Below the pieces are notes generated by a model. The model was not told the DNA's origin, searched no databases, and was given only the letters and a program-made list of their open reading frames with translations. Positions 23,046 through 32,403 of a stretch of DNA of 64,000 nucleotides are shown here, piece after piece (within the stretch, counting starts at the first letter, position 1; each line of letters begins with the position of its first letter). This DNA is from Medicago truncatula (lineage: Eukaryota; Streptophyta; Magnoliopsida; Fabales; Fabaceae), in the NCBI RefSeq assembly GCF_003473485.1, contig NC_053049.1, positions 7,192,001 to 7,256,000 on the forward strand, given 5' to 3'. Both the position numbers and the translations under genes were made by a program.

Positions 23046-23669
23046 ATGATTTTCATTATTTTCCTCTTAACCCTTCTCTCACATTCCACAACCAATGCTT
23101 CTGTACTAGACTTCTGTGTAGCAGATTTATCTTCTTCACAAACTCCTTCAGGCTACCCTTGCAAAAAATCAGTAACAATCAATGACTTTGTTTACTCCAA
23201 CTTCAATTCAGGAAACACTTCAACAAATTTTTTCAAATTTTCAATAACTCCTGCATTTGTTAATCAATTTCCAGCTGTTAATGGTCTTGGTTTATCAGCA
23301 GCAAAATTAGACCTAGACGTTGGAGGTATAATACCAATGCATTCACATCGCGGCGCTTCGGAGTTAATGATTGTAGTACAAGGTCGTATAACTGCTGGTT
23401 TTATTTCTTCTGATAATACTGTTTTTATCAAGACACTTTCAAAAGGTCAAATTTTGGTTCTTCCACAAGGTTTGTTGCATTTTCAATATAATGCTGGAAG
23501 GAATAAAGCTTCTGCTTATCTTACTTTTAGTAGTGAAAACCCTGGTTCACAAGTTCTTGATCTTGCTTTGTTTGGAAATAATTTGAGTTCTGCTAATTTG
23601 ATAAAGAGCACTTTGCTTGATCCTGCTCAAGTTAAAAAGCTTAAGGCTATTTTTGGTGGGAGTGGCTAG
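23046..23669 (+). CDS. Germin-like protein, divergent member (GLP2)
   Basis: Secreted cupin of the same subgroup, 207 residues, no intron. Signal peptide about 1-18 (ending TNA). Cysteines C24 and C39 are kept. Box 1 reads HSHRGASE: the ligands H99, H101 and E106 are present, but the usual HTHPG has become HSHRG. Box 2 has H145 (LPQGLLH). Possible N-glycosylation at N57 (NTS). The C-terminus ends in the family's KKLKAIFGGSG. It is the most divergent of the five copies in the linker (residues 28-66), so it probably split early. AATAAA lies at 23775-23780. The fold and metal site look intact; whether the Pro to Arg change matters is unknown. Confidence 0.94.
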   Translation: MIFIIFLLTLLSHSTTNASVLDFCVADLSSSQTPSGYPCKKSVTINDFVYSNFNSGNTSTNFFKFSITPAFVNQFPAVNGLGLSAAKLDLDVGGIIPMHSHRGASELMIVVQGRITAGFISSDNTVFIKTLSKGQILVLPQGLLHFQYNAGRNKASAYLTFSSENPGSQVLDLALFGNNLSSANLIKSTLLDPAQVKKLKAIFGGSG

Positions 23670-24140
23670 GGTTTAAGTACTTAGTTTTCTTGTTTTATTA
23701 TCCAAACCAATGTTGTTTGTTGTTTTGACAAGTAGTAGTAAGGTTTGGTAATTGTTTTGTCATTGAATTCCACTAATAAAAGTTGTGTGTTTGTTTTCTT
23801 CATTTTTCTGTTTCAGTCCCTAATGCCAAGTTTGTAATTAATTTGGCCATGGTTTGCAGATTAACATATATATATATATATTGGATCAAATTATATTTTT
23901 CCTTTGGTTGTTAAAAGTATGATTCCTATCCAATCCCTATGCATTTTACTAATTTTCTATCCAGCCATGGTTCTAATATTACCTGCAAAATTAGTAAATA
24001 TTATCTTTCTGTTGTTAAAGTACGGGTAATAAGAGTGGATAAGTGTCCTTCGTATATGGCTAGCACCAAACTTATTAGTTATTACCCATGAGGGTATGTG
24101 TTCGGGTGGGAATTTATTTATAAAGGTATAGAGATGAAAA
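23670..24140. other. Downstream of GLP2, no gene seen
   Basis: 3' UTR and polyadenylation signal of GLP2, a short TA run (about 23865-23881), then unique-looking DNA up to the start of the duplicated block. Confidence 0.5.
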
Positions 24141-24726
24141 CTATAGTATCTACTCAAAGAATACTTGTCGTCATCCCTAATTGTGCGTTAACACTCCTCA
24201 ATTCAAAATGACATAATAGCATGCTTGTTGAGGAAAAATTATTGCCTTTATTATAACAAAATTAGTTAATTTTTCTTTTGAGGAAAACTGAATTAGTTAA
24301 TGAAAATTAAGTAAACGACTATGAAGATAATTTAAATTTATACAAATCGTCACTTGACCAATCTTATTGCAATAAATTAATAAAAAGTCATTTCAAAAAG
24401 ATTTGTGGCTGATCCTTAAAAAATAAAATCATTCCGTGACAATTTTTTTTTAATCTTTTTTAAATCTTTATTCTAAACCTTCATCTCACTTCTGTCACAT
24501 ACAACTCAAACATCCACGTGCAATCAATCTCAATGAAAGATTAGACTACAGGATCTTTTATTATTACTCTTTGTGTACACGAACTGAATTCACTTAAGTG
24601 TTGCTTAAAATTCTAATTTTAGAGTTTACATGAATTGAAAGAACATATGTTGACTCACTTATTGTAACCTTACGTGAAATAAGACAACATATGTGTATGT
24701 ATTGCTTTAAAAACATTGAAGGTAAT

Positions 24727-24850
24727 ATTAGAAATGGTGGTTGGGTCTAACACAACCCTACAAAACCGGCTTGTGAGGTGATGATTGCCCCCACTTATAA
24801 ACAAATTGTCAAGCCAACTCCTAACCGATGTGTGACTCTTAACAGGTAAA
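24727..24850. repeat. Interspersed repeat inserted in block A
   Basis: Contains GGTTGGGTCTAACACAACCC and GGCTTGTGAGGTGATGATTG. It is absent from block B, where the flanking sequences join directly (near 37078). Related pieces lie at 46493-46684 and 47474-47520. Confidence 0.65.
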
Positions 24851-26094
24851 CTGAATTTAAGTAGGGTATATAAACTGAGTTTGCAAATTACAACTCTAAG
24901 TAAATTAAGATACTTGATATATATGTAAACTGAGTTCACATAATTTACGTAAATCGAGTTTACGTAGGCTATGTAAATCGAGTTTACATGGGCTAATGTA
25001 AAGTGAAGTGCTTAAAACTTGATACACCGCGTTCTTGAAATATTGCATAAATGGAGATGAACACTTAAGGGGTTGAACGATAGTGAAGACAAGTGTTTGA
25101 ATCTAATGGAGATGAATGCTTTTGGTTTCTAGAGATGGAGAGAACGACACATTCTAGATTTGCGATTGGATTTTGAATACCATTGAAAATTTATTACTTT
25201 TTATGGGTATATTTTTCATTTCCGGATGTAACCAGCATTTTAGGGGTTATTCTAGAAAAAATATAAATATTTTAATTAGTAAAATTACAACCCAATATTT
25301 TTTAATCTTTGATTTTCTTATTTAAGTTTTTTTTAGGGTGTATTACTATTTCAATATAATTTTTGTAATATCTAATGTCGTGCAATTAAACACCACCGTT
25401 TATATCGTGTGTATATATATAAATATATTTACCTAATAATCATTACGTACCAAATCTTGATGAGATTAGCAGAAGATCATCACGTGGACCAAGGGACTTG
25501 TATGAAATACATCCTTCACGAAGAAGAGATCGCTCGCCAGGTTGTGTGGGGTCATCTCGAAGGACATGATTATGATATTATGGATATATGATATATATAA
25601 AATATACAAAATATATGGGGGTTTATTGGTAAAAATAAAATAAAATAATACATGGGGATTAATTATTGCTAAGAATAAATTATTTTGAAATACTCCCCTA
25701 TTTATTTTAAATTCTCTTGACCAAATTTTTCTTTTTTTAAAATTCATTGAAATAAACCAAAAACAAATACTCCATTTCTAACAAAATATAGACATAAAGA
25801 GGATCAAAGCGTCAAATAGTTTTGCTCTCAATTTTTTTAATTTTAGAACATCTTTTGTTTATGTTTTCGTTACAAAGAGTATGCAAAATTAGACTGACTT
25901 ATTTTAATTCATTTATATATAATATATAATAGTATTTGTGATAATGTTTGTTAGAACCTATGAAAATAATTTATAACATCTAAGTTTAATTCCATAATTT
26001 TTCAGAATAGTTTATAGAAACAACTTAAAAAATATATTAAATATAAATGTTTTTTTTGTTTTAAAAAAGTATATAGAAATATTTATATCGATAA

Positions 26095-26097
<3 letters not shown>

Positions 26098-26125
<28 letters not shown>
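26098..26125. repeat. (TA)n microsatellite
   Basis: About 14 TA units in block A; in block B the corresponding run (37788-37800) is much shorter. Confidence 0.9.
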
Positions 26126-26238
26126 TATGAAGTAAAAAAATCCTTTATATATTATAAACGATTAATTATTTTGTTTATTCAAATATCACCTCCTATATTT
26201 TTTGTTGTTGTTGGAAAGACATCCAAAAACTAATCATT

Positions 26239-26312
26239 TTTGGTGGTGGTCGGGGTTCAACCCTGTATATATTATGCATCGTCCCTACCCTTTGAGTTAA
26301 GTTCACGAGGAC
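26239..26312 (-). mobile_element. Short tRNA-like retroposon (block A copy)
   Basis: On the minus strand a box A-like segment (CTTAACTCAAAGGGTAGGGA) and a box B-like segment (CAGGGTTGAACCCC) lie about 30 bp apart. The 74-bp insert is flanked by the perfect 16-bp direct repeat CCAAAAACTAATCATT (26223-26238, 26313-26328), the mark of a retroposed tRNA or SINE. No CCA or discriminator context supports a live tRNA gene. Confidence 0.75.
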
Positions 26313-26340
26313 CCAAAAACTAATCATTGATACGCGATAA

Positions 26341-26342
<2 letters not shown>

Positions 26343-26390
<48 letters not shown>
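26343..26390. repeat. (AT)24 microsatellite
   Basis: Perfect AT run next to the left end of the long-inverted-repeat element. The block B equivalent is at 38015-38050 with fewer units. Confidence 0.95.
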
Positions 26391-26392
<2 letters not shown>

Positions 26393-27415
26393 ACAAAAAT
26401 AAATGATAAGCATTTATTCAAATTGATAGAGTTCATCGATACAATACAAATTCGATAAAAATAAAAAGGATGAATTTGCGAACAAACTCATAGCATCCAT
26501 GTTAATATCATAAAACAACAAAGTACAAAAACCTACTCATGTAACTATATTCAAGTATCCGGAATACCCATGTCTCCGGATCTGCAACATGGACGACGCA
26601 AAGTCATAGAATGAATCTGCACTAGTCGAAGCAGATATGACAATCTAAACCGAACAAATACTTGCATGAAACAAGAAAGACAAACAATGTTGCACAAAGA
26701 CGACTAACAAACCAACGTCGCACTATGACGACAAAATCACAAAATAAAAAACAAAATAGATGTGAAAATCACTTATTACAATTAAAAGGAAAGAAAAAAG
26801 CGAGTTAGAAGGGTGATTTAGGGTCAAAAATTGACTCTAAATCACCTCTATTTGATAAATATGGGAGAAGAAACTACAGTTTTAGTGACGTCTCACAAGA
26901 AAGAAAGAGAAAAGAGAGTTTATAGAACGATATAGGTATCTCTAAGTAAATTTGTCAAAAAAAAAAAAGTGTCACTAAGTAAAACATAGATAAAATAGAG
27001 AATCAATATGGAAATATATAAAAAAAATGCAAACAAATAGAAGACCGTAGATATGTTAAATTAATTTTTAGTTATAATTTATTAAATAAATTTTTTATTA
27101 ATTAAATTTGTCAAAAATAAAACCTTATTAATTTAAATGACTAAAAAATGAGTGATAATGTGTCAACAAAATTCACTAAAATCTCTGGCCATCACCCCTT
27201 TCTTCTTCTTGTCTATTGAAGAGGGATGGTTTAGGGTCTATTCTAAGTTCTAACATAAAATCATTCATCGGAATTATTTTTCCTTCTTTTCTAGTTGAAT
27301 AAATGATTTCCATATATTTTTTATTCTTCTTTTGTTTGTTTTTGTGATTTCATCGTCTTTACACGACTCTATTTATTTTAATTTTTCGTCTTAATGTGGT
27401 GTTTATTTGATCCAA
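26391..27415. mobile_element. Long-terminal-inverted-repeat element, copy in block A (right arm truncated)
   Basis: The left arm (from about 26395) and the right part (27180-27415) are imperfect complements over several hundred bases, for example GATTTAGGGTCAAAAATTGA against the reversed GGTTTAGGGTCTATTC, and the TCACAAAATAAAA segment against TTTTGTGATTTCATCGTC. The outer right arm present in block B is deleted here. No transposase frame. Confidence 0.65.
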
Positions 27416-27806
27416 ATATCCACGAGATCATATGGTTTACGTACTGATTTATATTATATTACTTTTTTTGAAATAATTTACATTATATTACTAAAAAAAT
27501 GAAGACGCATTGGTGGCATATGAACTGGGACCGTCATTGCTTTATTATCATTGCTATATGTAGTTTTTATTTCATATGCTTGGGCCTATATTATATGGTC
27601 AGACTGTATTATATTTGGATCTTCTTACAGGTAAGCTGAATTTTATAAAATTTGAATCATCAAGAAGGTAACGTTTTCCATAGGACAAACATGAGTTACT
27701 ATAATTTAGACATTATCAATCCTTTGTTTTTTTCGGATAATTTTTTTATAAATTCTTCTTATATCACATATTATATTTTTTACATTTCCCTCCCTCTCTA
27801 CCTCCC

Positions 27807-27814
27807 TATAAATA
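27807..27814 (+). promoter_or_regulatory. TATA box of GLP3
   Basis: TATAAATA lies 66-73 bp upstream of the ATG and directly follows a CT-rich tract (27787-27805). The same arrangement recurs before GLP4. Confidence 0.8.
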
Positions 27815-27879
27815 GCTTGCCAATTCCATCGTTCCCTCATACCAAGTTCAATAATCAATAATCATCATCCAATAATAAG

Positions 27880-28509
27880 ATGAAGATTATTCACATAGTT
27901 TTTCTTTTCTCTTTTCTTTCATTCACTACTTCCCAAGCTTCTGTCAATGATTTTTGTGTAGCAGATTTAAAGGCTCCAGATACCCCTTCAGGCTATCACT
28001 GCAAACCCCTAGCAAATATCACATCAGACGATTTTGTCTTTCATGGCTTCAAAGCTGGAAACACCAACAACTCTTTCAACGCTGCACTTACCTCCGCATT
28101 CGTCACTGATTTTCCAGGCCTTAATGGACTAGGAATCTCAGCAGCGCGGTTAGACATAGCGGAAAATGGTTCAATTCCAATGCATACTCATCCTGGTGCT
28201 ACCGAATTATTGATAATAGTTCAAGGTGAAATAACCGCTGGATTTCTGACACCTACCGCAGTTTATTCTAAGACGTTGAAACCGGGTGATCTTATGGTTT
28301 TTCCACAAGGGATGTTGCATTTTCAAATTAACACTGGTAAGGGAAAAGCAACTGCTTTTCTTACTTTTAGTAGTGCTAACCCTGGTGCTCAATTACTTGA
28401 TCTTCTTTTGTTTTCGAATAATTTACCTTCTCAATTGGTGGCACAAACTACTTTCCTTGATCTTGCACAAGTGCAGAAGCTAAAGGCACGTTTTGGTGGA
28501 AGAGGGTAG
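27880..28509 (+). CDS. Germin-like protein, ABP19/GER3 type (GLP3)
   Basis: Secreted cupin, 209 residues, no intron. Signal peptide about 1-20 (ending TSQA). Cysteines C26 and C41. Possible N-glycosylation at N46 (NIT) and N63 or N64 (NNS). Box 1 ligands H102, H104 and E109 (HTHPGATE); box 2 H147 (FPQGMLH): the complete Mn site of germins. Lies in block A; its near-twin GLP4 differs at only six residues (11, 40, 58, 77, 127, 185). ATG is the first in frame after the TATA box. AATAAA at 28677-28682, within TGAAGTAATAAATTGTGTG, a 3' context shared by GLP3 and GLP4 and close to that of GLP5. Expected in the apoplast; enzymatic activity cannot be read from sequence. Confidence 0.95.
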   Translation: MKIIHIVFLFSFLSFTTSQASVNDFCVADLKAPDTPSGYHCKPLANITSDDFVFHGFKAGNTNNSFNAALTSAFVTDFPGLNGLGISAARLDIAENGSIPMHTHPGATELLIIVQGEITAGFLTPTAVYSKTLKPGDLMVFPQGMLHFQINTGKGKATAFLTFSSANPGAQLLDLLLFSNNLPSQLVAQTTFLDLAQVQKLKARFGGRG

Positions 28510-29111
28510 GGATATGATATTGTTTGGTCATGATCATAACCCACTCTCCTTGTGTAAATGTTTATTCCAATAATCACCTAGTGGTGGATTTGATTGTGTG
28601 TCTGTGTTATTTTATTTTATTCTATGTTTTAGCTATTCCAAATGTTATGATATATGGTTACTTGTGATAATGAAGTAATAAATTGTGTGTGATACATTTC
28701 TTGGTTCCTCTTTCTATCTCTCAACCTGTCTCCTAATTTTTTTGTTGAATTATGGCAACATTTAAAATTGAATTGAAGATTGAATGAGCACGACCTGGAG
28801 ATTATGATTTAATTAGCTCAATCACTTGAATCACAATTGAACTAAATGATTAATCTATAAATAAAAAAAGTAATTGCAAAAACAAATCTTATTAAATTAT
28901 TACGATTCAATCGGTTCAACCTTATTCAAAATGACTTCGATGCGACTATGATTTCTAACCCATTTTATTTTAGATTTAACTAGTTGAACTAATAATTTAA
29001 TAGAATATGCAACTTAGACTTATTTACCATTTTTGGGTGTTAGAAGTTAGAAAATTTTACATGATGTGGATAACATCACAATACAATTCAAAGTAGTGGG
29101 CTATAATTTAT

Positions 29112-29293
29112 GAGAAATGATATTTGAACAATAATTTTTAACAACTTTTGTGACAACTTTATCTCTCATACTCACATTAATTTTTTACTCTCTCTCTATT
29201 GCTTTGGTTTTTGTGTCACTATCTCATTTCTTTTGCAAAATTTTGATTGTCACAAAAGTTGTCACATGTATGGATGTTCATATAACACAACTC
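29112..29293. mobile_element. MITE with 9-bp TSD, absent from block B
   Basis: A 182-bp insert flanked by ATAATTTAT (29103-29111, 29294-29302). Block B has a single ATAATTTAT at the same site (41061-41069), a true empty site. The ends are inverted (GAGAAATGATATTTGAACA against GAGTTGTGTTATATGAACA), and inner ACAACTTTTGTGACAAC pairs with its complement. The 9-bp duplication suggests a MULE-type MITE. A relative lies at about 37150-37283. Confidence 0.88.
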
Positions 29294-29679
29294 ATAATTT
29301 ATTCATTAAAACCTTACTTATATATCAACAAGCAAAACTAGGCGTAAGACGATTGAGTCAGCCTCTACTTGGTAGTTGGTTCTAATCTCATTGCCATTGC
29401 TTCGGTGCATCAACCTCGAGAGTGTGGAAACGGTAAATTGGTTTGCGAGTACTGATTCGCGGTATTTTAATGAATTTGTTTGCGCAAAATCGTGAGCAAT
29501 TCATAGCAAAGTGCGTACGTGACAGAAGTATAAAACAAATCAAACAAGTTTAATTCAAATTTCACATATTGTATGTCAAACACAATAAATATCTGACCAA
29601 CTTGATAGAAGAGCTCATCTGCCATGAACATGCAGCAACCATTAGTGCAAACTGTAAAATTAGGTCATAGAAAATTCAA

Positions 29680-30011
29680 GGCTAAAATATGGTTTTAGTC
29701 CCTGCAAATATGTCTCGTTTTGGTTTTAGTCTCTGTAAAAAGAAAATTTTGTTTTTGGTCCCTGCTAAATAATTTGTTTTTGAAAATAGTCCCTAGCCCC
29801 ACTTTTGTGATGATTTGCATACGTGTTACATTATAACTGAACCAATTTTGTAGTTTTTGGTCCCTGCAAAATATTTTGTTTTTAAAAAAGGTCCTTGAAT
29901 TTTTTTTTTGTTTTTGAAATTTTTTGCAGGGACCAAAAACAAAAAATTTTGTTTACAGGGACTAAAACCAAAACGAGGCATATTTGCAGGGGCTAAAACC
30001 ATATTTTAGCC
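29680..30011. mobile_element. MULE-type MITE (332 bp) with 9-bp TSD
   Basis: Starts GGCTAAAATATGGTTTTAGT and ends with its complement, ACTAAAACCATATTTTAGCC allowing for one GGCTAAAACC variant. Flanked by perfect AAAATTCAA copies (29671-29679, 30012-30020). Arms exceed 100 bp. It belongs to the TTTTAGTCCCTG family also seen at 30160, 45263 and 59700. Confidence 0.9.
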
Positions 30012-30159
30012 AAAATTCAAATGCATAGTAGTGTGTACCACTACCAACCTGGATGTTGTGCAGGGGCAGCTAAGAAGCTTATAGTAAAATGGTCATATAG
30101 AGATTAAGGTTCTTGTATATGCAAAAACAATGATTATAAAGAGTCATATATTATATATA

Positions 30160-31970
30160 GGCTTAAATAAGTAAAAGGTCTCTGTAAGTTGGCGCATTTT
30201 TGGTTTTAGTCCCTGTAAGTTTTTTTGTTGCGAGACAAACCCTGTATTTACCAAACGTTTTGGATCTAGTCCCTGCCGTCCAATTCCGTGAAAAAATGAT
30301 GACCTTGCTAACGGAGCAATACGTGGCACTTCGTGAGTTGGCACTAGTTGATGACTGGGGTTAATATAGGGACTAAAACCAAAAATGCAATTTAACATAG
30401 GGACTAATTTAAAAAAACGTAATCATCAATTTTTAAATTTTAAAAACCAGTCTTTCCTTCTTCTTCCTCTCTCTGTTCTTTCCTTCTTCTTCCTCTATTT
30501 GTTAGTTCTTTAATTGCTTGTGCCCAAAAACTCAAACCTCATTTCCTTCAACGATGTCTTCTCATTCCATTTCTCATTCATCATCAAATGAGTTGCCTAT
30601 AAGTGCCAATTACTTCTTTAAGTTCTGCTTCATTTGTTCCTCCTTGAGTCTCCAAAAGCAAATCAGTGATAATTACTTCCATTTGTTTCCCCTCGCGCAC
30701 CTTAATCTTAGCCCATCCAACCAAGTTTGTGTCACCAAAATCCTCCTTATCACCAGGCCTTTTCCCATTAAGAAGTTCCATCATTACAACACCAAATGAA
30801 TAAACATCACCCTTTGCAGTGCACCTGAAACTTTGGTAATACTTTGGTGGAACATATCCAGGTGTTCCTGCTAGTGTGCTTACACTGAGATGTGTATCAA
30901 GTGCACTTATTAGTCTTGCCATTCCGAAATCCAAGACTCTTGACTCCATTTCATTGTCAAGTAATACATTGCTTGACTTCATGTCTTTGTGTATGATGTG
31001 AGGGATGCAATTATGATGCAGAAAACAAAGTCCTTTAGCAGCACCTCTTGCAATCTTCTTCCTTTCTTCCCATGTTAAAATTCGTCGATCACATGTCTTT
31101 ATTCTTCTGTGGAGCATCTCTTCTAGGCTTCCATATTCCATGTATTCATAAACAAGTAGCCTCTCTTCTCCTACTTTGCAGTATCCCAATAAAGGGACAA
31201 GGTTTTTATACTTGATTTTTTCTAAGGTTTCCATCTTAGCCATGAATTCTCTATCACCTTGGCAACTCAGTCGAATGAGCTTCTTTATCGCGACACATGT
31301 TCCGTCTTTGAGTGTGGCCTTAAACACTTCACCAAAACCACCACAACCAATGAGGCTTGCTGCTGAGAAGCCATTGGTTGCTTCAATCAACTGTGAGAAT
31401 TTAAGCTTTCTCAATTACCTCTGAAATGTTGCAATATTAATGCATAATGGCTCTTTCTCTTTATCAATTTTCCATGTTGTAGCAGCATGACATGCGAATT
31501 GGAGATGAACATCCTCATAATTTTTCTACAACCACATATTGACAACTCATTTGATGATGATTGACAAATGGAATGAGAATACATTGTTCCATGAAATGAG
31601 TTTTTGGTGTTAGGGCGCAAAGCTATCGAAGGGTGGGAATGGCAGAAATGAAGAAGAGAGAAATAACATAGTGAGGAAGAAGGTGGAAATAATAAGTTTT
31701 AAAATTCAAATTTTGATGATTATGTTTTTTATTTTCATCCCTATGTAAATTTGCATTTTTGGTTTTAGTCTCTCTAATAACCAATTGCCAACTCATCATA
31801 TGCCACATATTAGTCCGTTAGCCAGCGAAGCGTTTTTTTGACGGAAACGGACGGCGGGGACGAATGTCAAAATGTTAAGTAAATACAGGGGTTGTTTCGC
31901 AACAAAAAAAGATACAGGAACTAAAACAAAAAATGCGCGAACTTACAGGGACCTTTTTCTTATTTAAGCC
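30160..31970. mobile_element. Pack-MULE carrying a receptor-kinase fragment
   Basis: An 1811-bp element flanked by perfect 9-bp TTATATATA (30151-30159, 31971-31979). It starts GGCTTAAATAAG and ends with the complement CTTATTTAAGCC. The terminal inverted repeats are about 430 bp long and imperfect, and run inward to CATCATCAAATGAGTTG on the left and its complement on the right. The interior (about 30605-31525) is a BRL2-like kinase fragment. No transposase. These are the hallmarks of gene capture by a Mutator-like element. Confidence 0.92.
30605..31525 (-). pseudogene. Captured BRL2/VH1-like receptor kinase domain fragment
   Basis: Minus-strand reading from about 31525 resembles the juxtamembrane and kinase region of BRI1-like 2 (CHAATTWKIDKEKEPL, then INIATFQR). 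A stop (TAA at about 31412-31414) replaces the Gln expected before LRKLKFSQL. After it an open frame of 276 codons carries the Gly loop ([11 protein letters not shown]), the lysine VAIKK, and subdomains VI-IX. The catalytic HRD is HKD; DFG is kept (LDFGMAR); the PPE motif is PPK (GYVPPKYY). It breaks off after AELKEVI, in the TIR, and lacks subdomains X-XI. It cannot be an active kinase and has no LRR or membrane segment. BRL2 is intron-less elsewhere, so lack of introns says nothing about an RNA intermediate. Confidence 0.88.
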
Positions 31971-32172
31971 TTATATATATATTGTTCATCTTCAAAATGT
32001 CACGACGACAACGTAAATTAATGCGGCACTGCAAAAATAATATCACTAAACACAAACTGAAACAAATTTCTAGGGAGATATTCCTGATGGCAGTTGCATC
32101 GTTCAAGACAGAAGTAATTGTTCTTTAACTTATTTTCTAAATACGCATACAATTGTAAAACACAGTCAAATT

Positions 32173-32302
32173 TTATTGAGTGAAATTATGGTTGGAACGT
32201 GATGGAGATTTCCATTCCTCCAATTCTCTTCGTACACCTCTCTTGTTGTACCCAATTTCTTCGAAGGCCTTTAGGGATGGTGCTGTTCGTTCAACGGTGT
32301 TA
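32173..32302 (-). other. Possible orphan terminal exon of an unidentified gene
   Basis: On the minus strand a good acceptor (TTTTGTATTGGCAG) ends at 32303 and is followed by a 43-codon frame (NTVERTAPSLKAFEEIGYNK and on through a basic RGVRRELEEWK part) ending at a TAA (32173-32175). The frame has non-AT-rich codon content unlike its surroundings. I do not recognise the family. The copia element starts only about 40 bp upstream of the exon, so any preceding exon would lie beyond 42 kb, where I found none. It may be a remnant. Confidence 0.35.
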
Positions 32303-32403
32303 CTGCCAATACAAAAGATTAACAGTGTTCAATAAAATCCTATATGTTAGGAAACAAAGTGCTGAAGAAGAAAAATAAGCACAATCACAATATAAGAATA
32401 TAA

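Larger units (their letters stand above)
24141..29515 (+). repeat. Duplicated block, copy A (contains GLP3)
   Basis: Matches 36499-41245 in the same orientation at about 97% by eye, beginning at TATAGTA(T/C)CTACTC and fading out after GCGCAAAATCGTG. Copy A alone has a repeat insertion at about 24727-24850, the stretch about 24950-25590 and a MITE at 29112-29293. It lacks about 310 bp present in B (39066-39380). The blocks share the GLP coding region, promoter, 3' flank, a SINE-like insertion and a long-inverted-repeat element, so those insertions predate the duplication. Confidence 0.92.

Noticed and set aside
26239-26312. A tRNA gene on the minus strand
   Set aside because: Box A and B motifs are present, but the stem pairing is not supported and the 16-bp target duplication marks it as a retroposed copy.
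26193-26396. Frame rich in alternating Ile-Tyr
   Set aside because: Translation of the AT microsatellite.
31411-31620. Separate small gene upstream of the kinase fragment
   Set aside because: The frame crosses from the MULE arm into an out-of-frame reading of the kinase fragment.
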